From Enterobacteriaceae bacterium 4M9 (lineage in GTDB: Bacteria; Pseudomonadota; Gammaproteobacteria; Enterobacterales; Enterobacteriaceae): DNA of 64,000 nt. The notes under the pieces are model-generated. The model did not search any database and was not told the DNA's origin. It saw only the letters and a program-made list of their open reading frames with translations. Every line of letters starts with the position of its first letter. The first letter of the stretch is position 1. The DNA lies in assembly GCA_010092695.1 (NCBI GenBank), contig JAADJJ010000001.1:4464001-4528000 (forward strand), read 5' to 3'. Made by a program: the position numbers and the translations under genes. Shown here piece by piece: positions 52,954 through 61,780 of the stretch.

Positions 52954-53643
52954 CTAAAACATCACCTTTGCCACCAGCGGCGCGACCAGCACCATCACCA
53001 CGCCGGAAAGCATCATCACCAGGCTTGCCACCATGCCTTCCTGTGGCCCCATTTCGTAAGAGCGTGCCGTGCCTGCACCGTGGGAAGCCGCACCCAGTGC
53101 CGCGCCCTTTGCCACGCCTTCGCGGATAGCCAGGCGCAGAAACAGCGCGTCGCCCACCGCCATGCCAAACACCCCGGTCACCACCACAAACAGCGCCACC
53201 AGGTCGGCCTGTCCGCCCATGGGTTGCGCCGCTGCCAGCGCAAAGGGCGTAGTGACGGAGCGCACCGCCAGGCTGCGCTGCACGGAATCAGAGAGCATCA
53301 GCAACCGCGCCAGCCATACCGAACTGGTAACGGCCACCACCGTTGCGGTCATCACGCCCGCGCACAGCGACATCCAGTGGCGGCGAATCAGCGGCAGATT
53401 ATCGTAAACCGGAACGGCAAACGCGATGGTTGCCGGGCCCAGCAGCCACATTAACCAGTGGCTTTCAGCAATGTAGTTTTGATAAGAAATGTGCCCAAAC
53501 ACCAGTACCGCCACCAGCAACAGCGGCGTGAACACCAGCGGCATCAATGCCAACCTGCGCCAGCGCCGCCACAGGCGCTTATTGACGTAATACAGGCCCA
53601 GCGTCAGCGCCAGACAGAAAACGCTCAGTAGTGCGCTATTCAT
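52954..53643 (-). CDS. LrgB/CidB-family membrane protein
   Basis: 230 residues, about seven hydrophobic helices, with the family signature AAASHGAGTARSYEMG-like stretch (LGAASHGAGTARSYEMGPQEG, residues about 185-205) typical of LrgB/YohK. The ATG at 53643 lies 8 nt inside the end of the CidA/LrgA-like gene, so translation is coupled. The pair acts in holin-like export control of murein hydrolases in Gram-positives; in enterobacteria and plants, relatives move glycolate or pyruvate-type metabolites. With acetate genes next door, an overflow-metabolism role is plausible but inferred. Confidence 0.9.
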   Translation of the reverse strand: MNSALLSVFCLALTLGLYYVNKRLWRRWRRLALMPLVFTPLLLVAVLVFGHISYQNYIAESHWLMWLLGPATIAFAVPVYDNLPLIRRHWMSLCAGVMTATVVAVTSSVWLARLLMLSDSVQRSLAVRSVTTPFALAAAQPMGGQADLVALFVVVTGVFGMAVGDALFLRLAIREGVAKGAALGAASHGAGTARSYEMGPQEGMVASLVMMLSGVVMVLVAPLVAKVMF

Positions 53644-54061
53644 GTTCTGCCTGCCTGCGCGATGCACGCGCCAGTTCAAAGCGCCACACTTTCTCCACCA
53701 CCCACGCCGTCGACCCCAGCACCATCAGTGTGCTAAGTACAATCACCAGCAGGATGCGCCAGCCTTCTGCCAGCAGCAGGTCGCCGTAGTTCACCACCGC
53801 CACCACCGCAGGCACAAAGAACAGCAGCATCTCAGCCAGCAGCCACGCCGCCCCGGTTCGCACCCATTTGAGCGGCAGCACGCGGGTAATAATCAGCGTC
53901 AGCATAAGCAGTAGCCCCACCACGTTGGCCGGCAGCGGCACATGCAGCCAACTCACCAGCCATTGGGCAAACAGAAATAATCCGGCGTACAACAGCACCT
54001 GTAACGGCACGGCGAGACGGCTTAACGCAGCGGGCGCAGAGGGGCCAGAAACCGTGGCCAT
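53636..54061 (-). CDS. CidA/LrgA-family holin-like protein
   Basis: 141 residues with four predicted transmembrane helices (about 17-36, 42-58, 70-92, 102-124) and the family pattern LHVPLPANVVGLLLML and AEMLLFFVPAVVAVV. It overlaps the LrgB-family gene by 8 nt and is divergent from a LysR regulator 102 nt away, the same three-gene layout as cidABR. It lies between actP and the yjcE side of the window, where E. coli has yjcF. Confidence 0.9.
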   Translation of the reverse strand: MATVSGPSAPAALSRLAVPLQVLLYAGLFLFAQWLVSWLHVPLPANVVGLLLMLTLIITRVLPLKWVRTGAAWLLAEMLLFFVPAVVAVVNYGDLLLAEGWRILLVIVLSTLMVLGSTAWVVEKVWRFELARASRRQAEHE

Positions 54062-54163
54062 AAATACTTCCTGAGAAAAGAGACGGGAGACCCAGTATAG
54101 AGAGGCCGCATACGTGCCAGAAATGAATTAAAATCATCGCTACGATAGGCTACGGGAATAGTT

Positions 54164-55051
54164 ATGGATATCCGCACGCTGCGCTATTTCGTTGAGGTGG
54201 TGCGCCAACAAAGCTTTACCCGCGCGGCGCAGAAACTGTTTGTCACACAGCCCACCATCAGCAAAATGCTGCGCAATCTGGAAGAAGAGTTGAACTGCAC
54301 GCTACTGATTCGCGACGGGCGCAGGCTCCTGCTCACCGACACCGGGCGCGCGGTTTACGAGCGCGGGCTGGCGATCCTCGACGAGTTTCGCCAACTGGAA
54401 GCCGAGCTTATCGATATCAATCACCTCAATAAGGGCGTGCTCAGGCTCGGCATTCCTCCGATGGTGGGGATGCTGATGGCGAAGCCTATCAGCGTTTACC
54501 GCCAGCGTTATCCTGGCGTGGAGCTAAAAATCGCTGAATTTGGTGGCCTGACGGTACAGCAGGCGGTGATGCACGGCGAACTGGACCTGGCGATGACGGC
54601 GCTCCCGGTCGAAGACGAACTGAACCTCGCCACGCTGCCGCTTTTTAGCCACCCACTTTGCGTGCTCACGCCACGAAGTGAACCGTGGCTTAACCGCGAG
54701 TACGTGGAACCCGGTGAACTGGGCGATCATCCTCTGGTGATTTACAACGAAGATTTTGCGCTCAGCCGCCAGCTGATGCGGCTTTTTGAAGCACATAACG
54801 TCAAGCCGCGCATCGCGGTACGCAGTGGCCAGTGGGATTTCCTGGCGGCGATGGTGCAGGCCGGGGTCGGCATCGCCATTCTGCCGGAGCCGGTTTGCCA
54901 GCGTCTGGATAAAAATGTGTTGATGTGGCTGCCGTTGCACAGTCCGCTCCAGTGGCAGCTTGGCATGATCTGGCGCAAGGAGAATTACCTTTCAAACAGC
55001 GCACGCGCGTGGATTGACTGCTGTAAGTGGCTGTGGGGGATTGCGGGGTGA
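54164..55051 (+). CDS. LysR-family regulator, CidR-like
   Basis: 295 residues: winged helix at about 1-60 (MDIRTLRYFVEVVRQQSFTR, TQPTISKMLRNLEEELNCTL) and a substrate domain at about 90-290. The divergent position next to the CidA/LrgA-LrgB pair suggests it controls them, as CidR does in response to overflow acids in Bacillus and Staphylococcus. The start has only a weak ribosome site (GGGAAT). The gene begins 102 nt from its neighbour. Confidence 0.9.
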   Translation: MDIRTLRYFVEVVRQQSFTRAAQKLFVTQPTISKMLRNLEEELNCTLLIRDGRRLLLTDTGRAVYERGLAILDEFRQLEAELIDINHLNKGVLRLGIPPMVGMLMAKPISVYRQRYPGVELKIAEFGGLTVQQAVMHGELDLAMTALPVEDELNLATLPLFSHPLCVLTPRSEPWLNREYVEPGELGDHPLVIYNEDFALSRQLMRLFEAHNVKPRIAVRSGQWDFLAAMVQAGVGIAILPEPVCQRLDKNVLMWLPLHSPLQWQLGMIWRKENYLSNSARAWIDCCKWLWGIAG

Positions 55052-55164
55052 GAAATTCTAACGGGAAAGCGGATGAGTGTTCCCTTTACGATACCAATGC
55101 CCGGTTACTTAGGCTGCATCTTTCGGGACGACGGCGATAAGATTAACATCTTGAAAATATTGCA

Positions 55165-55189
55165 TAAAAAACCCGGCGTAAGCCGGGTT
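55165..55189 (-). terminator. Terminator of the 57-residue small gene
   Basis: AACCCGGC (55170-55177) / GCCGGGTT (55182-55189), 4-nt loop, followed on the minus strand by TTTTTT. It lies 23 nt past the stop at 55213 and supports the small gene being transcribed. Confidence 0.85.
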
Positions 55190-55212
55190 TCATAAAGCAT
55201 GTGAGTAGGAGG

Positions 55213-55386
55213 TCAGGCTGCTTTGCGATTGCGCTTTTTGCCTTGCTGCTCTTTCCCTTTAACTGCGGCCTTAGCAAACAGCGCAGGAGCAGCTTTCATC
55301 AGGATTTCAACAGCCGCGCCCATCTCAGCAAATGCTTTGGTGGTATCGTACTTTTCCTGTGATGTAGATGCTTTATGATCTTTCAT
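55213..55386 (-). CDS. Small basic protein of unknown function (57 aa)
   Basis: 57 residues beginning MKDHKASTSQEKYDTTKAFA, with a short amphipathic Ala-rich middle (EMGAAVEILMKAAPALFAKA) and a Lys/Arg-rich tail (KGKEQQGKKRNRKAA). AAGG lies 7 nt before the ATG, and a strong intrinsic terminator follows. I do not recognise the family. The basic tail could bind nucleic acid or membrane. It lies 264 nt downstream of the GNAT-like gene on the same strand, in a low-G+C patch between conserved blocks. Confidence 0.6.
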   Translation of the reverse strand: MKDHKASTSQEKYDTTKAFAEMGAAVEILMKAAPALFAKAAVKGKEQQGKKRNRKAA

Positions 55387-55650
55387 TATCAAACCTTAGC
55401 GCCTCATGGCGGCTTAAGCCCTTCAACCGCAGGCCGGGCAATACCCGGAACGTTTCCTTGTTAACTGATAGTCCTGGTGACTTACGACACAACAGCGTTA
55501 TGCCGAGCACAAACCACATCGTTCCATAGATGCTAACTCTACAGAAATAAAGTGTGGTTTTTAAAGAGCTAAAAATGATGCGTGATTTTAAATCACTACC
55601 GATATTTAAGCTAACAGATTACAACCAATGGTTAAAATCGTCTATGCAAT

Positions 55651-56229
55651 CTATGCGAAATTATTGAAGATTCCACCGATGTCTGAAAGCGAAGCTTCCA
55701 TGATGTAGCCGCAAGAAATTTCGATAAATCCAAAGCCTGCGTAGTAGCTTTTGAGTTCTCTCACAGGCTCAATAATTTGAATACGCGTGCATCCCACAGC
55801 CTTTGAGAAAATAAAAGCACTCATCAGGGTAATGGCAGTCATCTTTCCTTTCAGTGGATGCCCTGCGTCGTCATAAACGAAGCTTTCAATCATATGAATT
55901 TTGAAGATATTTTCGTTGCTGTCAAAGGTGCACAACGCGGCCCCTGAAGGAATAGCCTGAACAACACCTTGCTCGACAAGCTTTATGCAAAAATCATAAC
56001 AGCTATCGCTATTACAATGCTTAGTCAGCGCGTAATCCCACTCCAGCTCGCCATATCCGCGGCTTAGCAAAGTGAAATCCTCAGAAGATATCGGCCCTAC
56101 GGCTAATGGCACCTTCGCACTATCCAGAATAAGCTGAATACTATTTCTTACGACCTGGCCTATCTCATCCAACGTTAGCATTCTGAATTGCACTCCCTGC
56201 AAGCGGCTGCCACCTGGATATTTATCCAT
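55651..56229 (-). CDS. Hypothetical protein with GNAT-like C-terminal half
   Basis: 192 residues of unknown function. The C-terminal part (about 95-180) has a GNAT-like pattern: FKIHMIESFVYDD, an Ala/Thr-Ile helix (LMSAFIFSKAVGCTRIQIIEP) and the strand-helix ending VRELKSYYAGFGFIE seen in acetyltransferases. The usual acetyl-CoA P-loop (Q/RxxGxG/A) is not evident, so activity is doubtful. The first ATG (56229) has a poor ribosome site; ATG 56181 (MLTLDEIG) follows GGGAG at 11 nt and may be the true start. G+C is lower than in the flanks. It may be a transferred gene. Confidence 0.6.
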   Translation of the reverse strand: MDKYPGGSRLQGVQFRMLTLDEIGQVVRNSIQLILDSAKVPLAVGPISSEDFTLLSRGYGELEWDYALTKHCNSDSCYDFCIKLVEQGVVQAIPSGAALCTFDSNENIFKIHMIESFVYDDAGHPLKGKMTAITLMSAFIFSKAVGCTRIQIIEPVRELKSYYAGFGFIEISCGYIMEASLSDIGGIFNNFA

Positions 56230-56406
56230 AGAATCTATCAGCTATGCTAACTATTTTTTTTAACAATCACCTTTTCAGATTCCTCATAATGGTTTTATGT
56301 CAGTGGTTACCATCGACCAGACAGGCTCCTTATTGACCCCTTGCTTGTGTGGCAATGCACATAGTTTCATGCTGCGCTCCCAGTCTGGTCACTGCCCCAC
56401 CACCAT

Positions 56407-56438
56407 AAAAAAACGGCCAGGTTAACTCACCTGGCCGT
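56407..56438 (-). terminator. Terminator after yjcE
   Basis: Perfect 10-bp stem ACGGCCAGGT (56413-56422) / ACCTGGCCGT (56429-56438) followed by seven T on the minus strand. Confidence 0.92.
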
Positions 56439-56457
56439 CTTGTCTTTTACGTCACCG

Positions 56458-58104
56458 TTACTCTTTTTCCATCAGCAGCGTTTCCAGCAAATCCAGATCG
56501 TAAAGCATCTTGTTCAGCGTCTCGTTACTGATCTGCTGGGTGGCGCGCAGGTGGTACAACTCTGCACGCTCCGAGCGCAGCGCCGTCAGGCGGAAGCGGC
56601 GCTCCAGGTTCTCTTCAAGCTCTGAGTTCTCCACGTCGTTGCGCCCGTCGGCACGGCGGCGCAGGTTACCAATAACGCGTGAACTGACCTCTTTAAGCAG
56701 CTGGTTGTCGATGTTCTCATCCATGTTGCTCGCCAGACGCTCTTCCATTTTCTGGATAGCGACGATGGCCACTTCTGCTGTCGCTGATTTTGCCAGACGT
56801 TCTTCCTGATGCGACTGCGACTTGTCGGCGACTTCAAGGTGACGCAGCAGAATCGGCAGCATAATAACGCCCACAAACAGCGAGAACAGAATCACGCCTG
56901 CGGCAAGGAAGATAAGCTCGTAACGCGCCGGGAAGACATCTCCGCTGGGCAACAGCAGCGGGATAGACAGCACACCCGCAAGCGTAATCGCACCGCGCAC
57001 ACCAGCAAACGACGCAATCAGAATCTCGCGCATGCTCCAGGAGCCAAATTCCATCGGTTTTTTCTTCAGGAAGCGCTTGCTGAAATTCTTCATGCACCAC
57101 AGCCACAGGAAACGCACCAGAATAAGCGCAAAGTAAATCAGCACGATATCCAGGAACAGCATCCAGACTTCAACGTTCGGGTCAGCCTCAGCAGCCACCA
57201 GCGAGGTTTCCAGAATGTCCGGCAGCTGCAGGCCCAACATCAGGAACACCATGCCGTTAAACACAAACTCCAGCATCGACCACACGCTGTTTGCGCGCAG
57301 GCGCATCGCCAGCGGCGCAGTGCGCATCACGCCGGAGCGAGTGATGGTCATGCCCGCCGCCACTGCCGCCAGGATGCCGGACACACCGATGTGTTCTGCA
57401 ATCAGGTAAGAAGCAAACGGCAGCAGGAACAGCAGCACAATCTGGGTCGCCGGTTCATCACCGCTCCAGCGGCTCATCAGACGCAGCGAACGGCCATACA
57501 ACCAGCTTACCGCGATACCCGCCAGCAGGCCGCCGATAGCGACCTTCATAAACTCCAGCGACGCCCCGCCGACGGTAAAGACCATTGTGCCCATCGCCAC
57601 GGCGACGGCAAACTTCAGCGATACCAGGCCGGAGGCGTCGTTCATCAGCGCTTCGCCCTGCAAAATACCCATGATCTTTTTCGGGATACGGCCTTCACCC
57701 ACAATGCCCGACAGCGCCACGGCGTCGGTCGGCGACAGTACCGCCGCCAGCGCCAGCGCCGGTATCAGAGGAATGCCCGGCACCATCCAGTAAATCAGGA
57801 AACCGATACCCACTACGGTAACGAGCACCAGCGCCAGCGCCAGGCCAATAATTTCGCGGCCATGCTGAATAAATTCGCGTGTCGGCGTTTTCCAGCCATC
57901 GGCAAACAGCAGCGGAGGAATAAACAGAACCAGAAACAGCTCTGGATCGAAGTCAACGTGCAAACCAAACGTTGGCCACGCCAGCAGGGCACCGATGGCA
58001 ATTTGCATCAGCGGCAGCGGTATCTGGAATGGAAGTATGCGTGTGACGACCCCTGAGAGAGACACTACAAAGGTCAAAATCAAAATGGTAAAGAAGATTT
58101 CCAT
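56458..58104 (-). CDS. yjcE: Putative CPA1-family Na+/H+ antiporter YjcE
   Basis: 548 residues (E. coli 549). Residues 1-420 hold about 12 transmembrane helices with the CPA1 motifs LSPTDAVAL and GEALMNDASGLVSLKFA, where the Asp pair carries ions, and FAGVRGAITLAGVLSIPLL. A cytoplasmic, coiled-coil-rich tail (about 430-548) ends in LYDLDLLETLLMEKE. It probably exports Na+ or K+ for protons. A strong terminator follows; ghxP lies 150 nt upstream on the same strand with its own stop, so it probably has its own promoter. Confidence 0.95.
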   Translation of the reverse strand: MEIFFTILILTFVVSLSGVVTRILPFQIPLPLMQIAIGALLAWPTFGLHVDFDPELFLVLFIPPLLFADGWKTPTREFIQHGREIIGLALALVLVTVVGIGFLIYWMVPGIPLIPALALAAVLSPTDAVALSGIVGEGRIPKKIMGILQGEALMNDASGLVSLKFAVAVAMGTMVFTVGGASLEFMKVAIGGLLAGIAVSWLYGRSLRLMSRWSGDEPATQIVLLFLLPFASYLIAEHIGVSGILAAVAAGMTITRSGVMRTAPLAMRLRANSVWSMLEFVFNGMVFLMLGLQLPDILETSLVAAEADPNVEVWMLFLDIVLIYFALILVRFLWLWCMKNFSKRFLKKKPMEFGSWSMREILIASFAGVRGAITLAGVLSIPLLLPSGDVFPARYELIFLAAGVILFSLFVGVIMLPILLRHLEVADKSQSHQEERLAKSATAEVAIVAIQKMEERLASNMDENIDNQLLKEVSSRVIGNLRRRADGRNDVENSELEENLERRFRLTALRSERAELYHLRATQQISNETLNKMLYDLDLLETLLMEKE

Positions 58105-58253
58105 GCTGTCCTTGTCGCGATTTTTCTACTATCAAAGATAACTACCAAGATAATAGAACAACTTTTTTCAACCAAAGGAAACAAGAAGAGCCTTAAAACA
58201 GACGAAAAAGGGAAAAGTCGGAAAAGGGCCGGTTTCCCGGCCCGTCAGGCAGG

Positions 58254-59603
58254 TCAGATAGCCCAGCCGCCAGCATAAAATGCCACCAGCGCCACAGCAA
58301 TAATCACCGTGCCAACGTTCAGCTTGCGCCACTCGCCGGACACCAGACGCCCCACCACCAGCGAGGCAAAACCAATCATGATGCCGGTAACAATGTTGCA
58401 GGTGAAGACGATAAACACGGCGGTAATCAGCCCTGCCATCGCATCAACAAAGTCCTCAAAATCGATTTTCGCGACGTTGCTGAGCATCAGCAGACCCACG
58501 TACATCAGCGCTGGCGCAGTCGCATAGACTGGCACAAGGTAAGACAGCGGCGAGAGGAACAGAATCAGCAGAAACAGCACGCCCACCACAATAGCCGTCA
58601 GGCCGGTCTTACCGCCTGCCGCCGTGCCAGCGGCAGATTCAATGTACACCGCTGCCGGAGATGCCCCCACCAGGCTTGAAAAGACGCTGCTCACAGAGTC
58701 AGTGGTCAGCGCTTTACCACCATCAATAATCTGGCCGTCTTTATCGAGCAGCTTTGCCTGACCGGCCACGGCGCGAATGGTGCCGGTGGCGTCGAACACC
58801 GCCGTCATCACCAGTGCCAGCACACTTGGCAGGACCACCGGGTTGAGCGCGCCCATAATATCCAGGCTGCCAATCAGCGAGTGACCGTTCTCATCACTCA
58901 GAGACGGCATGGCAAAAACACCGCTAAAGTGCACCGCCGGGTCAAAAATCAGCCCGACAATTGAGATACCGATAATGGTCAGCAGGATGCCACCAGGCAC
59001 TTTGAGTTTTTCCAGACCGATAATCACCGCCAGACCTAACAGCGACATCAGTACCGGGAAGCTGGTGAACTGCCCTAACGCCACCGGCAGACCATCGAGC
59101 GGGTTTTTCACCACCAGGCCTACGCCGTTGGCGGCAATGATGAGCAGAAACAGGCCAATACCAATGCCAGTACCATGCGCCACGCCCATCGGCAGGTTGC
59201 GTAATATCCAGCTACGGATACCAGTTGCGGAAATAAGCGTGAACAGCACACCCATCAGGAATACCGCGCCGAGTGCCACCGGCACGCTGATTTGCTGGCC
59301 CAGCACCAGGCTAAAGGCGGTAAACGCCGTCAGCGAAATAGCACAGCCGATAGCCAGCGGCAGGTTAGCCCACAGCCCCATGACGATAGAGCCAAAACCC
59401 GCCACCAGGCAGGTGGCAACGAACACGGCCGCAGGCGGGAAGCCTGCTTTGCCCAGCATACTCGGCACTACGATAACCGAGTACACCATGGCCAGAAAGG
59501 TCGTCAGACCGGCGAGAACCTCTTTGCGCACGGTGCTGCCGCGCGCAGAAATTTTAAACCAGGCGTCAATAGAGCCGCCGGTGCGCGCAGATGGAGTAGA
59601 CAT
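58254..59603 (-). CDS. ghxP: Guanine/hypoxanthine permease GhxP
   Basis: 449-residue proton-coupled purine carrier of the NCS2/AzgA group, the same length as E. coli GhxP (YjcD). ATG 59603 (MSTPSARTGGSIDAWF) follows AGGGG at 7 nt; a longer in-frame frame upstream crosses the PurR box and is not coding. Family motifs: GLTTFLAMVYSVIVVPSML, FDATGTIRAVAGQA and ESAAGTAAGGKTGLTAIVVG. An excellent PurR operator lies about 100 nt upstream, so repression by hypoxanthine/guanine is likely. Confidence 0.96.
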   Translation of the reverse strand: MSTPSARTGGSIDAWFKISARGSTVRKEVLAGLTTFLAMVYSVIVVPSMLGKAGFPPAAVFVATCLVAGFGSIVMGLWANLPLAIGCAISLTAFTAFSLVLGQQISVPVALGAVFLMGVLFTLISATGIRSWILRNLPMGVAHGTGIGIGLFLLIIAANGVGLVVKNPLDGLPVALGQFTSFPVLMSLLGLAVIIGLEKLKVPGGILLTIIGISIVGLIFDPAVHFSGVFAMPSLSDENGHSLIGSLDIMGALNPVVLPSVLALVMTAVFDATGTIRAVAGQAKLLDKDGQIIDGGKALTTDSVSSVFSSLVGASPAAVYIESAAGTAAGGKTGLTAIVVGVLFLLILFLSPLSYLVPVYATAPALMYVGLLMLSNVAKIDFEDFVDAMAGLITAVFIVFTCNIVTGIMIGFASLVVGRLVSGEWRKLNVGTVIIAVALVAFYAGGWAI

Positions 59604-59700
59604 AGAACAATCCCCTGAGATTTTTGATATGTGTCGTAATCGATAGTGAACCGGTCGCAGCAGAGTCTGTTTTGTTATGCATTTGCGCATCAACGAACAG

Positions 59701-59716
59701 ACGCAAACGTTTAGCT
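59701..59716. promoter_or_regulatory. PurR operator upstream of ghxP
   Basis: ACGCAAACGTTTAGCT matches the PurR consensus ACGCAAACGTTTNCNT at all but one defined position. A weaker GCAAACGATT occurs near 59745-59754. It lies 98 nt before the ghxP start. Confidence 0.85.
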
Positions 59717-59883
59717 CCGCATATACAGTGCGACCGGCAATATCAGGCAAACGATTATCCGGCCTTCAGAGTGGGCTTTTCAACATAACTTTGACGATTT
59801 ACAGCCAAAAGCATGCTGCCAGCACATTTTCTCGCCAGTGGATGCGCAACCGTTACCGTCGATGCGCAAAAAGTTAACAAACC

Positions 59884-60555
59884 TCAGGATGCGCCCGGCA
59901 CATCAAACGGCCCGCCCTGCTTCACCGCCTGCTGATACGCCGGACGTTGCTGCATACGCTGCCACCAGTCGCGCACGTGCACCAGATCGTCATGTCTGGT
60001 ACGCGCCAGCAGCGCGACAATGGGATAACTCATCTGAATATCGGCAATACTGAAGCTATCTCCGGCGAAATATGCATGCGTAGCAAGGTGGTCATTGATA
60101 AAAGCGACGTGCGTCGCCAGTTGTCCATTAAGCCAGCCGCGCTGTACCCCTGCGCCCAGCGCCCGACCCACCGGGCGCAACAGCCAGGGCACCGGCGCTT
60201 TCCCCAACCGCGACAGCACCAGCGCAATCAGCAGTGGCGGCATCAGCGAACCCTCGGCGTAGTGCAGCCAGAAACGGCATTGCTGGCGCGCCTCCCCTGT
60301 CGCCGGGCGCAGATGGTCGTCGGCGTCGTACGTTTCCTGTAAATACTCCAGGATAGCGCCTGATTCGGCAATCACCTGCCCGTCGTCCTCCAGCACCGGT
60401 GCTTTGCCAAGCGGATGTATGCGCTTAAGCGCAGGGGGTGCCAGCAGCGTTTTCTCACGCGGATAGTGCACTATCTCGTAAGGCACGTGCAGTTCTTCCA
60501 GCATCCAGATGATGCGGCTGGAACGGGAATGGTCTAAATGGTGGACAATCAGCAC
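59884..60555 (-). CDS. Glutathione S-transferase family protein
   Basis: 223 residues. The thioredoxin-like N-terminal domain (1-80) carries HHLDHSRSSRIIWMLEEL and the glutathione-binding GKAPVLEDDGQVIAESGAILEYL; the helical C-terminal domain includes FAGDSFSIADIQMSYPI. GTG 60555 is the start, with GAGGAG 6 nt upstream; there is no ATG at an equivalent place, and the longer frame runs into soxR. It lies 67 nt after soxR on the same strand and may belong to the redox-stress response. Confidence 0.9.
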   Translation of the reverse strand: MLIVHHLDHSRSSRIIWMLEELHVPYEIVHYPREKTLLAPPALKRIHPLGKAPVLEDDGQVIAESGAILEYLQETYDADDHLRPATGEARQQCRFWLHYAEGSLMPPLLIALVLSRLGKAPVPWLLRPVGRALGAGVQRGWLNGQLATHVAFINDHLATHAYFAGDSFSIADIQMSYPIVALLARTRHDDLVHVRDWWQRMQQRPAYQQAVKQGGPFDVPGAS

Positions 60556-60622
60556 AGGCGTCTCCTCAGCAATGGCGTTGCATACACTATAGAGAAGCAC
60601 GCCACATCTGGCGAAAACGAGA

Positions 60623-61090
60623 TTACGGCTCGTCGAGGTCACCAAGCAGCCGCGCGCCTGTACCCTGTGCGCCCAGCTGGTCGTTGGGGTTACGCAGCGG
60701 GCAGTCGCTGCGCGACAGGCAGCCACAGCCAATGCAGCCGTTCAGCTCGTCGCGAAGCGCCGTCAGGGTATTAATGCGCCGGTCCAGCTCCTCCCGCCAG
60801 CGGGACGATAGCTGCTTCCACTCTTTAGCACTGAGCGTGTGGCCTTCTGGCAGCACGCTGAACGCCTCGCTGATGGTCGCCAGCGGAATGCCAATGCGCT
60901 GGGCAATCTTGATGATCGCCACATAACGCAGCACATCACGCGTATATCGCCGCTGGTTACCGGCGTTACGGCGGCTTTTTATCAGCCCTTTGCTTTCGTA
61001 AAAGTGCAGGGCCGACACCGCCACACCGCTACGCTTTGCCACTTCCCCCACAGAGAGCAGCATTTTTATTCGGGGAGATCTCTTTTCCAC
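60623..61090 (-). CDS. soxR: Redox-sensitive transcriptional activator SoxR
   Basis: 155-residue MerR-family regulator. HTH at 12-45 (SVGEVAKRSGVAVSALHFYESKGLI), a dimer coiled coil, and the 2Fe-2S cluster Cys119, Cys122, Cys124, Cys130 in CIGCGCLSRSDC, the same numbering as E. coli. Oxidation by redox-cycling drugs makes it activate soxS from the palindrome at 61102-61119. It is divergent from soxS, 83 nt apart. Confidence 0.98.
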   Translation of the reverse strand: MEKRSPRIKMLLSVGEVAKRSGVAVSALHFYESKGLIKSRRNAGNQRRYTRDVLRYVAIIKIAQRIGIPLATISEAFSVLPEGHTLSAKEWKQLSSRWREELDRRINTLTALRDELNGCIGCGCLSRSDCPLRNPNDQLGAQGTGARLLGDLDEP

Positions 61091-61097
61091 AATAGAC

Positions 61098-61128
61098 TTT
61101 ACCTCAAGTTAACTTGAGGAATTATACT
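61098..61128 (+). promoter_or_regulatory. soxS promoter with SoxR operator
   Basis: TTTACC (-35, 61098-61103) and TATACT (-10, 61123-61128) are 19 nt apart, the over-long spacer typical of MerR-type promoters. The perfect 18-bp palindrome CCTCAAGTTAACTTGAGG (61102-61119) between them is the SoxR site. Confidence 0.95.
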
Positions 61129-61173
61129 CCGGCTTAGCAAAGACTTCGAACTGGAAAACAAGAGAGGAAAATC

Positions 61174-61497
61174 ATGGCCCATCAGGAGATTATTGAAACC
61201 CTGACGCAATGGATTGATGAGCATATCGATCAGCCGCTCAACATTGATGTCGTGGCAAAGAAATCCGGCTACTCCAAATGGTATCTTCAGCGGATGTTCC
61301 GCACCGTGAAGCACAAGACGCTGGGTGACTATATTCGCCAGCGCCGCCTGGAAATGGCCGCACGCGAGTTGCGCAACACGCAACGCCCGATCTTTGATAT
61401 TGCGATGGATTACGGTTACGTGTCGCAGCAGACCTTTTCCCGCGTGTTCCGCCGCGAATTTGACCAGACGCCAACCAACTATCGTCAGCACGCCTGA
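61174..61497 (+). CDS. soxS: AraC-family superoxide-response activator SoxS
   Basis: 107-residue single-domain AraC/XylS activator of superoxide- and drug-response genes (sodA, zwf, acrAB, micF in E. coli). Both HTH units are present (DVVAKKSGYSKWYLQRMFR, DIAMDYGYVSQQTFSRVFRR), ending in QTPTNYRQHA. AGAGAGG is 9 nt upstream. Transcription is controlled by SoxR. Confidence 0.98.
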   Translation: MAHQEIIETLTQWIDEHIDQPLNIDVVAKKSGYSKWYLQRMFRTVKHKTLGDYIRQRRLEMAARELRNTQRPIFDIAMDYGYVSQQTFSRVFRREFDQTPTNYRQHA

Positions 61498-61780
61498 GCG
61501 ATGAACCTGCCCCTTTATTCTGCCGCCATCAGGGCACCCGACAGCGCATTACGCTAAAGTCGCTGCCCTTTTTCATCGCGTTATGCCACAAAAAGCCGCT
61601 AAAAAACGCACAGCACACTGGTGAATTTATCGCCAAGCGTGATAGACTTCACAAGTCCTGTGCAACAGGATGTGAATTTACATTTTCTGCGACAACTTAT
61701 TCCCTGCGGCCTTTTTCCCTGCCAACGCAACTGCGTGCGTGCTGTGCTGCGTAATAAGTTTGCTTTGAGGATTCGGTTTC

